From Mortierella alpina (lineage: Eukaryota; Mortierellomycota; Mortierellomycetes; Mortierellales; Mortierellaceae): 64,000 nt of DNA. The notes under the pieces were generated by a model. The model did no database searches. It saw only the letters and a list, made by a program, of their open reading frames with translations, and was not told the origin of the DNA. Numbering within the stretch: the stretch's first letter is position 1; each line of letters begins with the position of its first letter. Made by a program: the position numbers and the translations under genes. The stretch lies in NCBI GenBank assembly GCA_029449245.1, contig JANATF010000004.1, positions 620,001 to 684,000 on the forward strand, read 5' to 3'. Below, one piece after another: positions 21,037 through 31,545 of the stretch.

Positions 21037-24000
21037 ATGCGATCACTGCAAGCCAGCCTCTGGGCACTCCTGTCTCTCGCTCTCCTCTCTTCAACACTCC
21101 CACGCACAGCACAAGGTATGAAGAACGATTTATGGATATCGACAGCGTGAAAGGAACGCTTGCTCGGAGCGAGCTGGAAAATGCTCACGCTATATTCTGT
21201 ATTCCCTTGTGCCCAGCCCACTCCACTGCATGGCCCACCATCACACGGACAGAGCACATCCTTGGTCTGCGCCACGACGTCCTACCCAGGGCTGCGCCTT
21301 TTGAATCTCATCGGGGTCAGCCTCTCGCTAAGCGCAAGGCTGATGAGCGCATTGCCACACAGTCTGGCATCATCTCCAGGCACGATACTCTCCGGTTCCA
21401 GTTCTCTGCTTTCAACACAACCTTCCATCTCTACCTAGAGCCCAACACGGACCTAATCCATCCCGAGGCTGATCTAGGCGCGGATGTTTCTCTGGACGAC
21501 ATCAAAGCCTTCAAAGGCGTGGTGATCCAGGACCAGCAGCACTCGGATCGCAAGTGGGACCGTGCCTTGACCACATCCAGAATGGCCAAGAGAACAGTGG
21601 AGGATATGATGTATGAGGAGGGCGTCCTTGGCTGGGCAAGAATCATGGTCGAGCACGATGCCAGCAAGTAAGTCTTGTTTTGTTGACTACCCTGCCTTTC
21701 CAAGCTTGGGACGTTGCGATCGTATCGTGTCATGAGTAGCGTGATTCTGACGTGCTAATGCTCCCTGACTTGAACCCCTACTAATAGTCCTGACGAGGTT
21801 GAGCTTCGCGGAGCATTCATGGTCAATGAAGACACATATCATATCACGACGAGGCAGCATTACCAAATTACAAAGCGCGCTGACGATGCCGAGCCTGCAC
21901 CAGTGTCTTCTGGATCGAACGTGGTAATCTACCGCAACTCAGACCTTTATAACCCTAAGCTTGTCTCGAACAAGAAGCGGGGACTCCCATCCGAAGTCTC
22001 TTGTGGCTCGGACGCGATGCTTCAAAGGACGGCAGAGTACAATGAGACGCAAACCTCGTATGGCCATTATTATCCTCCAGACTTGACTGCGCCTGTGCCT
22101 ATGACGGGAGGATTTGACTTGAGCTCCTCCTGGGCTGGGGTCCTGAGGACGCCTATGGTCAAGCGCGCCGTTCCCGGACCAAATCCAGTTCCAGCAGGCT
22201 GTCCCATTAACCGCATGTACAATTACATGGTACGGCAGTATTCATTTGTCTTTGTTAGTTATTGAGATATGTATTTAATGGTGGTAGGACGCTAATTCGT
22301 GTTCGGTTCTCTCAACACAGGGAGTCGCAGCTGATTGTGCATACGTCCGAAATTACGCAGGAGTAGCTGGAGCACGGAGGCAGATATTCGCAGACTTCAA
22401 CACCGCCTCTGGCATTTACGAGAGTACCTTTAACGTTGCATTGGGAGTGATCAAACTGAACATCATGAGCGAAAATTGTCCCGCTACGCCTGTCGAGGGC
22501 GAAAAGTGGAACCAAGACTGCTCGGCGAGTTATATGATCGATCAACGTTTGAGTGACTTTAGTTTCTGGAGAGGTCAGGATGGTCGCGCGGACGATGGAG
22601 CCGGTTTGTGGCATCTAATGACAAAGTGCAATTCTGGACCAACTGTCGGAGTGGCCTGGACGAACGTCATTTGCAATACAAAGACTTCTTCTCAAACCAC
22701 AGGCGGACAGCTACAGTATACAAGCGGCACAGGCGTGTCATCTGTCACGCCCAACGAGTGGATGGTTGTCGCACATGAGATTGGACATGGATTCGGAGCT
22801 AGACACGACTGCGATTCTTCGGGTTGCGCGGTCGGCGGCAGAGATTGCTGTCCACTATCATCGACCGTCTGCGATGCCGGCGCACGCTATATCATGAACC
22901 CATCGGAGCAAGTGGCTACACGCGTCTTTTCCCCGTGTAGTATCAACTCCATTTGCACAGCCATTCAGAGCCGAGGACAGTGTTTTCAGCCTCCAGGATC
23001 CCGCCAGACCCAAAATTCACAGGAGAACATTTGTGGAAACGGACTAAAGGAGACTGGAGAGGACTGCGACTGCGGCTCTCCGGAGGATTGTGCCAAAGAT
23101 CCCTGCTGCGACGGAACCACTTGCAAGTTCAAGGCCGGTGCCGTCTGCGATGATATGAACGACGACTGCTGTTCGAACTGTCAGCTGCAATCAGCGGGCC
23201 ATGTCTGTCGTCAGGCCATCTCGGAGTGCGACATACAAGAAGTTTGCACCGGTACCTCTGCGACGTGTCCTCCGGACGTTAAGGTCCCAGACCAAACGTC
23301 GTGCACAGGCAACTCGAGCGTCTCTGGGCTTCAGTGCGCCAATGGTGTATGTACCTCCCGCGATCTTCAATGTCAGCAGCAGCAAAGGCCAGGAATTGAT
23401 AAGGCGTGTGCTACCTCCAACTCATGCGACCTGATCTGCAACGACCCTGGCGGAAACTCACTAACGTGCACGCAAATCCCGGGATCCTACTTTATGGACG
23501 GCACACCGTGTGGATTTGGAGGATCTTGCTCCGCAGGACAGTGCAAATATAGCAATGGCCTCCAAGGAGTTCTGAACTGGGCGAGGAATCACCTGTCGAT
23601 TGTCATTCCGGTCGGGGTCCTGCTCGGCTTGATATTGATCTGCTGCATCTGGAGCTGCTGCTGCTCAAGATTTTTGGACCGCAGGAGGCAGCGCAAAATG
23701 ATGCACAAGCGGACATCCATACTTTTGCCAAATGGTGCTCGGTCCAGGTCTATGGGTCCCGGTGGTCAGTCTGCTGGACCGGATACCATGCAAGGTGCTC
23801 ATCACGTGGGGCAGCAATACCCCATGGGGCCGCTTCCTCCGATGCCGCCAGCGCCAGTGTACTACGACCCCACTCAACAGGCACATGCAAGAGAGGAGGA
23901 GGAATTGGAGAGAGCGCTCGAAGCGAGCCGTTTAGAGCATGAGAGGCACTCCATGGCGCTGACGGCGCGGTCGGAGCCTTATCAAGCACCTTTGCCTGCT

Positions 24001-24174
24001 GGGACATTGCCACCGCCTTTAGAGCCATCTGCTAGCTCATATCCAGCACGGCCTTACTCTCAGCCCTACCCACAGCCTAGCCCACAACCCCACTCACAAC
24101 CCTACCCACAACTCTACCCACAACCTAGCCCACACTCTCACTCACAACCATACCAGCAGCAGCCGCAACCGTAG
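21037..24174 (+). CDS. ADAM-type metalloprotease with disintegrin domain
   Basis: Four exons (21037-21115, 21217-21667, 21788-22229, 22321-24174) give 941 residues. Exon 1 is almost exactly a signal peptide ('LLSLALLSSTLP'). A long prodomain follows with basic cleavage sites ('LAKRKAD' and 'MVKRAVPG'), then a reprolysin-type catalytic domain with the complete zinc site HEIGHGFGARHD (first His about residue 476). A Cys-rich disintegrin domain begins at 'CGNGLKETGEDCDCG'. A membrane helix (about 749-771) is followed by a Cys/Arg-rich stop-transfer stretch and a cytosolic tail with Gln/Pro/Ser/Tyr repeats. Fungal ADAMs are known but substrates are poorly defined. The basic sites would suit the kexin encoded 6 kb away (inference). 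Boundaries are supported by splice phases 1, 2, 0. Confidence 0.93.
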
Positions 24175-24538
24175 AGTCATAGCGCAACATGCAAGAGTTT
24201 TTCACTTTTCAGACCGTAGGCCAGGTTATCCCTCTCAGAGGACCTGTTTGGTTGTGGTTGCAGGCGACGCGCCAGAATTTGTCACGCTTTTTCTGCGAAG
24301 GGGAAATCGGCAACGGACATTGGTCATCATTCACCCCTTGACCAGCTGCACTTCGTCCCCGCTCCATTTCTTGGTCATGATTCGCCGTCAGTTCATCCTG
24401 CTCGAGTGCCTCATCACCCAGCAGTCAACGATCCCTTCGAAAAAGAGAACATTGCCCTTGGCCGAGAGAACGAGAGAATGAGCTCTTGACCCCGCGACAC
24501 TTGACCTTCCCAATCCCACGAACACACCGCCTTGCATC
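24175..24538. other. Short intergenic region
   Basis: About 360 bp between two plus-strand genes. The 77-codon frame here has no recognisable domain. It probably holds the ADAM 3' UTR and the promoter of the next gene. Confidence 0.5.
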
Positions 24539-25456
24539 ATGGCACTGCGGCCTGCTAGAGCCGTCGACCTTCTCGAGCGCTACAATGTCACCCGCTCCAA
24601 TCTCAACATCTACCACAACGTGGTCATTGGCAACAAGCTACATTCCCGTCATCCAACCGAGCACATTCCGCCTTTCACTGACGCTTCTGGAGATGCTTCC
24701 GCGTCCAGAGAATGGGCGCAGCTCCTGTTGCACCCTGTCTCCTGGTTGATCGAGCAACACCCTACCCTCTCCGTCGTGGTCGGTGACCACCTCTCTGCCA
24801 AGCCCATGTTCTTGCACTTGCCCCAAATCGATTTGCAGCCCCTGATCCGCGTTGTATCTGTCAAGACCGCGCCCGATGTAGGGCAGGTCCTGGAGCGGGA
24901 GCACAACCTCCCCTTTGATCTCTCCAACCACGACATTCCGCTTTGGCGTTTGGTGGTCGTACCAATCGAAGACGACCCTTCCTCCTTCTATCTGCTCTAC
25001 ACTTTTCATCATGTCATTGGCGACGGCCGCTCCGCCATGGCTCTAACAGAGCAGCTCATCGACCGACTCAACCTGCAGTCTCGAACTAGTAATCTGACCA
25101 CCACGCGCGCATCCTCTCAGGATTTGAAGATCCCAATTCGCTCGCTCAAGTCAATTCCAGCATCCATTGAATCCCGTACCAACTGCTACCCGTCTCTCCG
25201 AACGCTACTCTTTGAGGCGACACGCGCAGTCTTGTTGCCGGCTTTTGTGAAAAAGAGCCTGGAGACCCGATACTGGGCTGGAGAGATCGACAGTTCCCTC
25301 CAGTTGCCCAACGAGACTGAGCTCGCTTATCTGCAACTCAGCCCCGAGGTGACAAAACGAGTCCTTTGTGCTACAAAGGCGCGTGGCACGACCGTGCAGT
25401 CCATTTTAGCCACGGCAGCAATCTTTGCCACAAAGTCTGTGTTCATGACGGGTGAC

Positions 25457-25490
<34 letters not shown>

Positions 25491-26158
25491 TTGAAGAGGA
25501 TATCACAGCGGTGGCCAAGAGAGAGAAGAGGAAGGAGAAGGAGAAGGAGAAGGACGAGGCCATTGTTTTTGCTACACCAGTGTCGCTACGAACATTGCTC
25601 CAGGATCCAATTGCGCCCGAGGAGCAAGGGAATTACACGTCCGAGATTATACATAACAACATTCGCGTGTCGGAAGAGTCCAGCTTTTGGGACATGGCCC
25701 ACGTCTATCGAGGGCAAGTAGTGGTTGCTACCACCACACCGGCAGGATTACGCGATTTGCTGGAGCATTTCGGGATGCTCAGTTTATTGTCGACAAAAGA
25801 CGGTGGGTGGGAAAAGTTCATGGCTAGTAAGGTGACCAAAGACCAGCATGGCCGCAAGGCCAGTGTCAAGCTGTCGAACTTGGGTTCCGGGTGGGCAGCC
25901 GCTGTTGTCAAGGATCAGACGGTGGAGAGCGAGTTTCGGGTCCAAGATGCGATATTTTCACAATCGTCCGGCGTCACAGCCTCGGCGTTGACCATGAGCG
26001 TCGCGACGGCGAATGGGGTATTGACGGTCGTGACCACCTGGCAGAAAGCTGCGTTCCGGGGGAGGGCTAGAGGAGAGTTGTTCGTGAGCGAGTTCAAGAG
26101 GATCCTGATGGAGGCGATTGAGGAAGAACACGACGAATATTTCTTTCGCGACGTGTAG
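24539..26158 (+). CDS. Alcohol acetyltransferase/condensation-like acyltransferase
   Basis: Single-exon gene of 539 residues. The key motif is 'FHHVIGDGRS' (about 155-164), the HHxxxDG active site shared by alcohol acetyltransferases, condensation domains and related CoA acyltransferases; the second His is the general base in this superfamily. Around it are 'FDLSNHDIPLWRL', typical of the strand before the active site, and 'NLGSG' near residue 447. The likely reaction is acetyl or acyl transfer from CoA to an alcohol or amine; the substrate is unknown. An odd feature is a GAT microsatellite at 25455-25490 coding a run of about 12 Asp, followed by a Lys/Glu-rich stretch, inserted mid-protein in what should be a loop. 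Length polymorphism there would be expected. No signal peptide is seen. Confidence 0.78.
25455..25490 (+). repeat. GAT trinucleotide microsatellite inside a coding region
   Basis: About twelve tandem GAT units in frame encode poly-Asp within the acyltransferase gene. It keeps the frame, so length changes by whole units would only alter the loop length. Confidence 0.9.
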
Positions 26159-26744
26159 AATTTCATGCATGAAAGCACATGTATACAGCACGGTTCCTTG
26201 TGAATGAACGCCAGAAAAAAACCTGTTTAGATGTCGCTCAATTAAGTTTTGCGCCCCTTTGTGGGCCTCTCCCTCGCTCGCACTCTCTCTCTCTTTCTCT
26301 CCTCCTCTTGAGAGCAGACGCTTGGTCTAGCGTGCATGCACATGTAAATGTAAAAAATGTACATCCTTTGCTATACCGTCTAACCAGTTGCATGTCATTT
26401 CAGAGTCCGAGCTACAAGCTGAACTGGCTCCTGGCATGCAGAAAAGTTGACGAAGTGAGGCAGCTCGTGTAGTAGCGATGTTCATAATCTGTATGCATGC
26501 ATGTGCTAATCTGCTTGATCCAACCGTAGCACAGCAATACACCCGGTCCAGGAACGATAAATGCATTGAGCCAATGTTCACTGAATCCTAAAATTGTATG
26601 TAGCACCATTGGCAAGTGCTCACTTGCGGTTGCAGCCCCTCCTGACTGGAGCATATATCCGATTCGTCTTTTCCTTTTCCTCTTTTCCTCACCATTCCCA
26701 CACTCCAGATTCTTTCCCCTTCCTCCCTCCTATTTGAATCGGGC
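26159..26744. other. Intergenic region before the tandem monooxygenases
   Basis: No gene is evident. From about 26600 the sequence begins to resemble the region before the second monooxygenase ('TTGGCAAGTGCTCA' occurs in both), so the duplicated unit includes promoter sequence. C/T-rich leader runs lie just before the start codon. Confidence 0.55.
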
Positions 26745-28613
26745 ATGTCAGATTCACCACCAAAGGTCTTGATTGCTGGAGCCGGTCTCGCTGGCTTGTT
26801 GCTGGCCATTCTGCTCGAGCGTGCCAACATCCCTTACCAGATATTCGAGCGAGCAACCAAAGTAAAGCCACTTGGTATGTTATTTGTTCAGAACGCATGG
26901 GAAAACATACTGCTCACTTCAGGGACTGGATGACTAAAGAGCACGTCTGTGCAATCCCCCTTTCGCTGACAACTATTTAGGAGCCGTCATGTGTTTGAAT
27001 GCGAACATCCTACCAGTGTTTGAGCAGTTGGGCATGTTTGACGAGATCATGGCCATATCACTGCCAGTGCACAACACCGAAATGTTCCATGGGGACATGA
27101 CTGTGATAGCAGATATCAGAATGGGGGGAAATGTCAAACAATTGTACGCTACGGTCTTGTTCCTCTCGGCGTGTTCTTTGTTTTCCAGTCGTCGCAAAAA
27201 ACTGACTTTGGTGTACTCGGCTTCTTTTTTTTAGGGTGGGATATGACTACATTGTCTTTCCACGACCAGACCTATACAACCTCTTGTTGTCCAAGGTCCC
27301 AAAGGAAAAGATCTTTTTTGGCAAGAAGGTCTTGTCGCTGCAGCAGAACAGTCTTGGGGTGATGGTCCGTATCGCCGACAATTCCACCTTCCACGGCGAT
27401 ATCTTGGTTGGAGCTGATGGCGCTTACAGCGGTGTTCGTCAAAGTCTTTTCAAGGAGCTCATGAAGAAAGGAATGCTCCCTTCTAATGACGGCAAGCAGT
27501 TGAGCATCAATTACTCAACTTTGGTCGGAACCACCAATCCTTTGGGAGAAGATTTTCACCCGCACTTGAAGGATCCAGCTACTCATAACTCGTACATGAT
27601 TGGAAAGGGGAGTCCTTATTCGGTAAAGACCAACGCTTGCAGAGAACCACGCGTGCAATGCGACATATGAATACCTGGCCTGACATCAAGTTGTATTATA
27701 TTTTTTTTTTGTTTCCACCCACGACAGTGGAGCACGTTCACAATGCCAGGAAATCGTATATGTTGGAGTGTCAACATCCAACTGGACTCCAAGACCTCAG
27801 AGGACGAATCCTTCCGTAATTCGGAGTGGACTTCAGATACAAACCAAGGACTGATAAACGAGATCCGTAACTTCAAAACACCTTACGGTGATCTCGGCAG
27901 GCTTATCAGTGCTACTGACGAAGATCGTGTTTCTAGAGTCTACCTGGAGGACAAGTTGTACGAAACCTGGTACCACAACCGCACAGTTCTCATTGGAGAT
28001 GGTAAGAGAGAGAGAGAGAGAGAGAGAAGAGTGCCGGTAAGAGCAGGAGGATACTATCGCGTCAAATATCTCACTGACAATCGTTTTTTTGTTCACAGCT
28101 GCTCACAAACTGCTTCCTAGCGCTGGACAGGGTGCGGTCAATGCTATGCAGGATGCTGTTATCCTTGCAAACTGTCTCTACGATCTCACAGCAGTGACAC
28201 CAGAGGGAATTGCAGCTGCACTTCAAGATTTCAAAGACCAGCGCTATCCTCATGTCGTTGCACAATACGAAGGCAGCAAAAAGAACGCCAAGATCTTGTA
28301 TGGCCAGGTAAAAAAAGTTCATTTTAGCAAGTGTTTCTATCTTCGTCAACTTTGTCATAGCACACCATGATATAACTAGCCCCTCATCTAACAATTTCTC
28401 TAGACACTGTGGGAACGCATTGTTCGACATGCGGTGTTCAATTATCTGCCAGAGTCCGCAAGGACAATGCATCTCGTCAAGGAACTGTCCTATAGGCCGC
28501 AGGCTACGTTCCTACCTAGGGTTCCTAACCACGGCACGAGTGAGGTCCTTCCTCAGAAGCCGAGCTGGAGATACGCTGAACTGCAGCAGAAGGGTGCTGC
28601 TGCAACTGTTTGA
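26745..28613 (+). CDS. FAD-dependent monooxygenase, tandem copy A
   Basis: Six exons (26745-26874, 26981-27143, 27235-27622, 27728-28001, 28099-28307, 28404-28613) give 457 residues. This is a group A flavoprotein monooxygenase: the dinucleotide fold motif 'IAGAGLAGLLLA' starts at residue 10, the DG motif is in 'ILVGADGAYSGVR', and the GD motif 'VLIGDAAHKLLPS' is split by intron 4, followed by 'GQGAVNAMQDA'. Such enzymes hydroxylate small, often aromatic or polyketide-like substrates using NAD(P)H. The substrate is unknown and no biosynthetic cluster surrounds it. No signal peptide or membrane tail is evident. Copy B at 29202 has the same exon lengths for exons 1 to 5. The last intron before the GD motif carries a GA repeat in both copies. 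Confidence 0.92.
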
Positions 28614-29201
28614 TTAGACTTCTGGCTGAATGCTCAACGCTGTACATTTCATGCCGCGCTTCATTGGTTGTTGCTGAGAGCTCTATGCGGGGATCAGGGT
28701 CATTCATTGTTGAGCACATATGCAGCTGCTATAGTAAAAAAAGCATGAAGCGGGATCCTTGTAATAAAAAAAAGAAAACGTCTGTGTTGCTAGTTCGTGT
28801 CCTTCTTCTGCGCTCGACCCTCTCTCACTCGTGTTTCCATCAGAAAATGGGTTTTGTGCACAGTTCACTAGAATACAATCTAGCAATTCGTCAGAGCACA
28901 GCATGGACCAACCATACCTCGTTAATCCATTGCAGAGCAACAAGGCTTGATTTGCTGCTTTTCCTGGTGTTGCGGTAGTCTATCAAGGAGCATCGAAGCC
29001 GGGTGGAGGGGGGGTTTGCTGAGCGGTGTTCGCTTCCTTGTCGCTCCATCATTCATGTGTAACACTGTTGGCAAGTGCTCAATGGCTGTCCCTCGCTTTG
29101 ATTCTCACCGGTCCACCAACAAATCCGCTTCTTCTCTTTCCTTCTTTCTTTTCTCACCACTTCCACGCCTTCACTCTTCCTTATTTTCTTTTGTAACTGA
29201 C
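28614..29201. other. Intergenic region between tandem monooxygenases
   Basis: Contains the 3' flank of copy A and the promoter of copy B. The latter half mirrors the region before copy A, including 'TTGGCAAGTGCTCA' at about 29069. No other gene is supported. Confidence 0.55.
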
Positions 29202-31092
29202 ATGTCAGATTCACCACCAAAGGTCTTGATTGCTGGAGCCGGTCTCGCTGGCTTGTTGCTGGCCATTCTGCTCGAGCGTGCCAGCATCCCTTACCAGATA
29301 TTTGAGCGAGCAACCAAAGTGAAGCCGCTTGGTAAGATATTTTTCAGTTAACGACTGAATAGAAGGGCGAGTTCACACTGTTCACTTCAAGGGCCGGATG
29401 ACTAAAAAGAAACGCCTGTGCATATCCCCTTTGACTGACATCTATTTAGGAGCCGTTATGTGCTTGAATGCAAACATCCTGCCTGTATTTGAACAGCTAG
29501 GATTGCTGGACGAGATCATGGCCATATCATTGCCAGTGCGCAACGCAGAGATATTCCATGGGGATATGAGTGTGATTGCAGATATCAGAATGGGGGGAAA
29601 TATCAAACAATTGTACGCTACGGTCTTGTTCATGCCTGGCGTGCTTTGTTTTTAGCAATCGTCGTGAAAACTGACTTTGGTGCTACTCGGCTTCTTTTTT
29701 TAGGGCGGGATATGACTACATTGTCTTCCCACGACCAGACCTATACGACCTCTTGTTGTCCAAGGTTCCAAAGGAAAAGATCTTTCTTGGCAAGAAGGTC
29801 GTGTCACTGCAGCAGAACAATTTTGGAGTGATGATCCGTATCGCCGACAATTCCACCTTCCACGGCGATATCCTGGTCGGAGCCGATGGCGCTTACAGTG
29901 GTGTTCGTCAAAGTCTTTTCAAGGAGCTCATGAAGAAAGGAATGCTCCCTGTCAAGGACAGCAAGCAGTTTAGCGTCAATTATTCCACCATCGTTGGGAT
30001 CACCAATCCTTTGAGAGAGGACTTTCATCCGCACTTGAGGGATCCCGTCAATCACAACGCATGCATGATCGGAAAGGGAACACCGTACACGGTACACAAC
30101 GCACACAACGCACACAACGCTCCCATTACTGCATGCATGTATGTCTTGTCACCGGTGAGAGCCTTCGCCTTACTCTACTTTGCTCACACCTCTGCAATAG
30201 TGGACCACGTATACAGTGCCTGGAAACCGTATTTGCTGGAATGTCAATATGCAGCTGGACTCTAAGGCTTCTGAGGACGAATCCTTCCGTAATTCAGAGT
30301 GGAGCTCAGATGCAAACCAAGGACTGATCAATGATATCCGCAACTTCAAAACACCCTATGGTGACCTTGGCGCTCTCATCAGTGCTACTGACGAGGATCG
30401 TATTTCCAGAGTCTACCTGGAAGACAAGTTGTTCGAAACCTGGTACCACAACCGCACAGTTCTCATTGGAGATGGTAAGAGAGAGAGAGACAGAGAGAGA
30501 GAAGAGTGCCGGTAAGAGCAGGAGGATACTATCGCGTCAAATATCTCACTAACAATCGTTTTTTTGTTCACAGCTGCTCACAAACTGCTTCCTAGCGCTG
30601 GACAGGGTGCGGTCAATGCTATGCAGGATGCTGTTATCCTTGCAAACTGTCTCTACGATCTCACAGCAGTGACACCAGCAGGAATTGCAGCTGCACTTCA
30701 AGATTTCAAAAACCAGCGCTATCCTCATGTCGTTGCACAATTCCAGGCTAGCAAACAGCTTGCCAAAATCCGGTATGGTCAGGTAAAAAAAAAAAAAGAA
30801 GGTTCACTCTTGCGTGTTTTTGGATCTTTGACAAGCCCTTTGTCATAGCACACAGTGACATACCTCTCGTTATCAACTTCTCTAGACTCTGTGGGAGCGC
30901 ATTGTGCGTTACATAGTGTTCAATTATCTACCAGTGTCCGCAAGGACAGCACAAATTGTCAAAGAACTGTCCTATAGGCCGCAGGTTACGTTCTTACCTC
31001 GGGTTCCTAACCACGGCACGAGCGAGGTCCTTCCTCAGAAGCCAAGCTGGAGATATGCTGAATTGCAGCAGAAGGGTGCTGTAACCGCCTAA
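29202..31092 (+). CDS. FAD-dependent monooxygenase, tandem copy B
   Basis: Six exons (29202-29331, 29450-29612, 29704-30091, 30201-30474, 30574-30782, 30886-31092) give 456 residues. Exon lengths 1-5 equal those of copy A (130, 163, 388, 274, 209 nt); only the last differs, by one codon. The same FAD motifs are intact: 'IAGAGLAGLLLA', 'ILVGADGAYSGVR' and 'VLIGDAAHKLLPS'. Most differences from copy A are conservative or lie in the middle substrate-facing region (for example 'LPSNDGKQLSINY' in A against 'LPVKDSKQFSVNY' in B). The open frame and intact splice sites imply purifying selection rather than decay. Intron 3 of copy B has short CACAACG tandem repeats. The pair probably arose by unequal crossover. 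Confidence 0.92.
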
Positions 31093-31545
31093 GGCGATCT
31101 CGCATTAGATCCCGCGAGTGTTCGTTCCTGATGAGGATTAGAGATAGATCCATGTTCAAGCGGCTTCAGCTTTTCATTACACGCTCTGCCTCATTGGTGA
31201 TTGGGTTGCTGACAACGTCCGTACATATTTGACGCGTTCTTCAATGCGCGTCTCATACATCCACAGTGTCCATGAGCAAATGTCTATTTTATTAGGGCAT
31301 CGTTGCAACCACAAAAAAAAAAAAAAAAAGGTGAATTGATTCATATGTACAGGTGTGTTGAACAAGCGTCATAGGTATACAGAAGTGTGGGATCAGAATA
31401 TACAGTGAGTAAAGAGCATGGGGCGGGGGTAGATGGAGAGCGCCTGTGTTGAACAGGCAGAGTACAAAAATGTCGGAAGGGTAAGATATATAAAAAAAAA
31501 AAGCGGGAAAGTAGGTGGGAAAAGCAGTGGGATGAGAAATCCACC
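31093..31545. other. Convergent intergenic region
   Basis: Between the stops of monooxygenase B and MTHFR. It contains an 18-A run (about 31312-31329), probably in a 3' flank. No gene or RNA feature is supported. Confidence 0.55.

Noticed and set aside
24000-24170. CRISPR-like or satellite array
   Set aside because: The short repeats code the Pro/Gln/Ser/Tyr tail of the ADAM gene in frame; there are no spacers.
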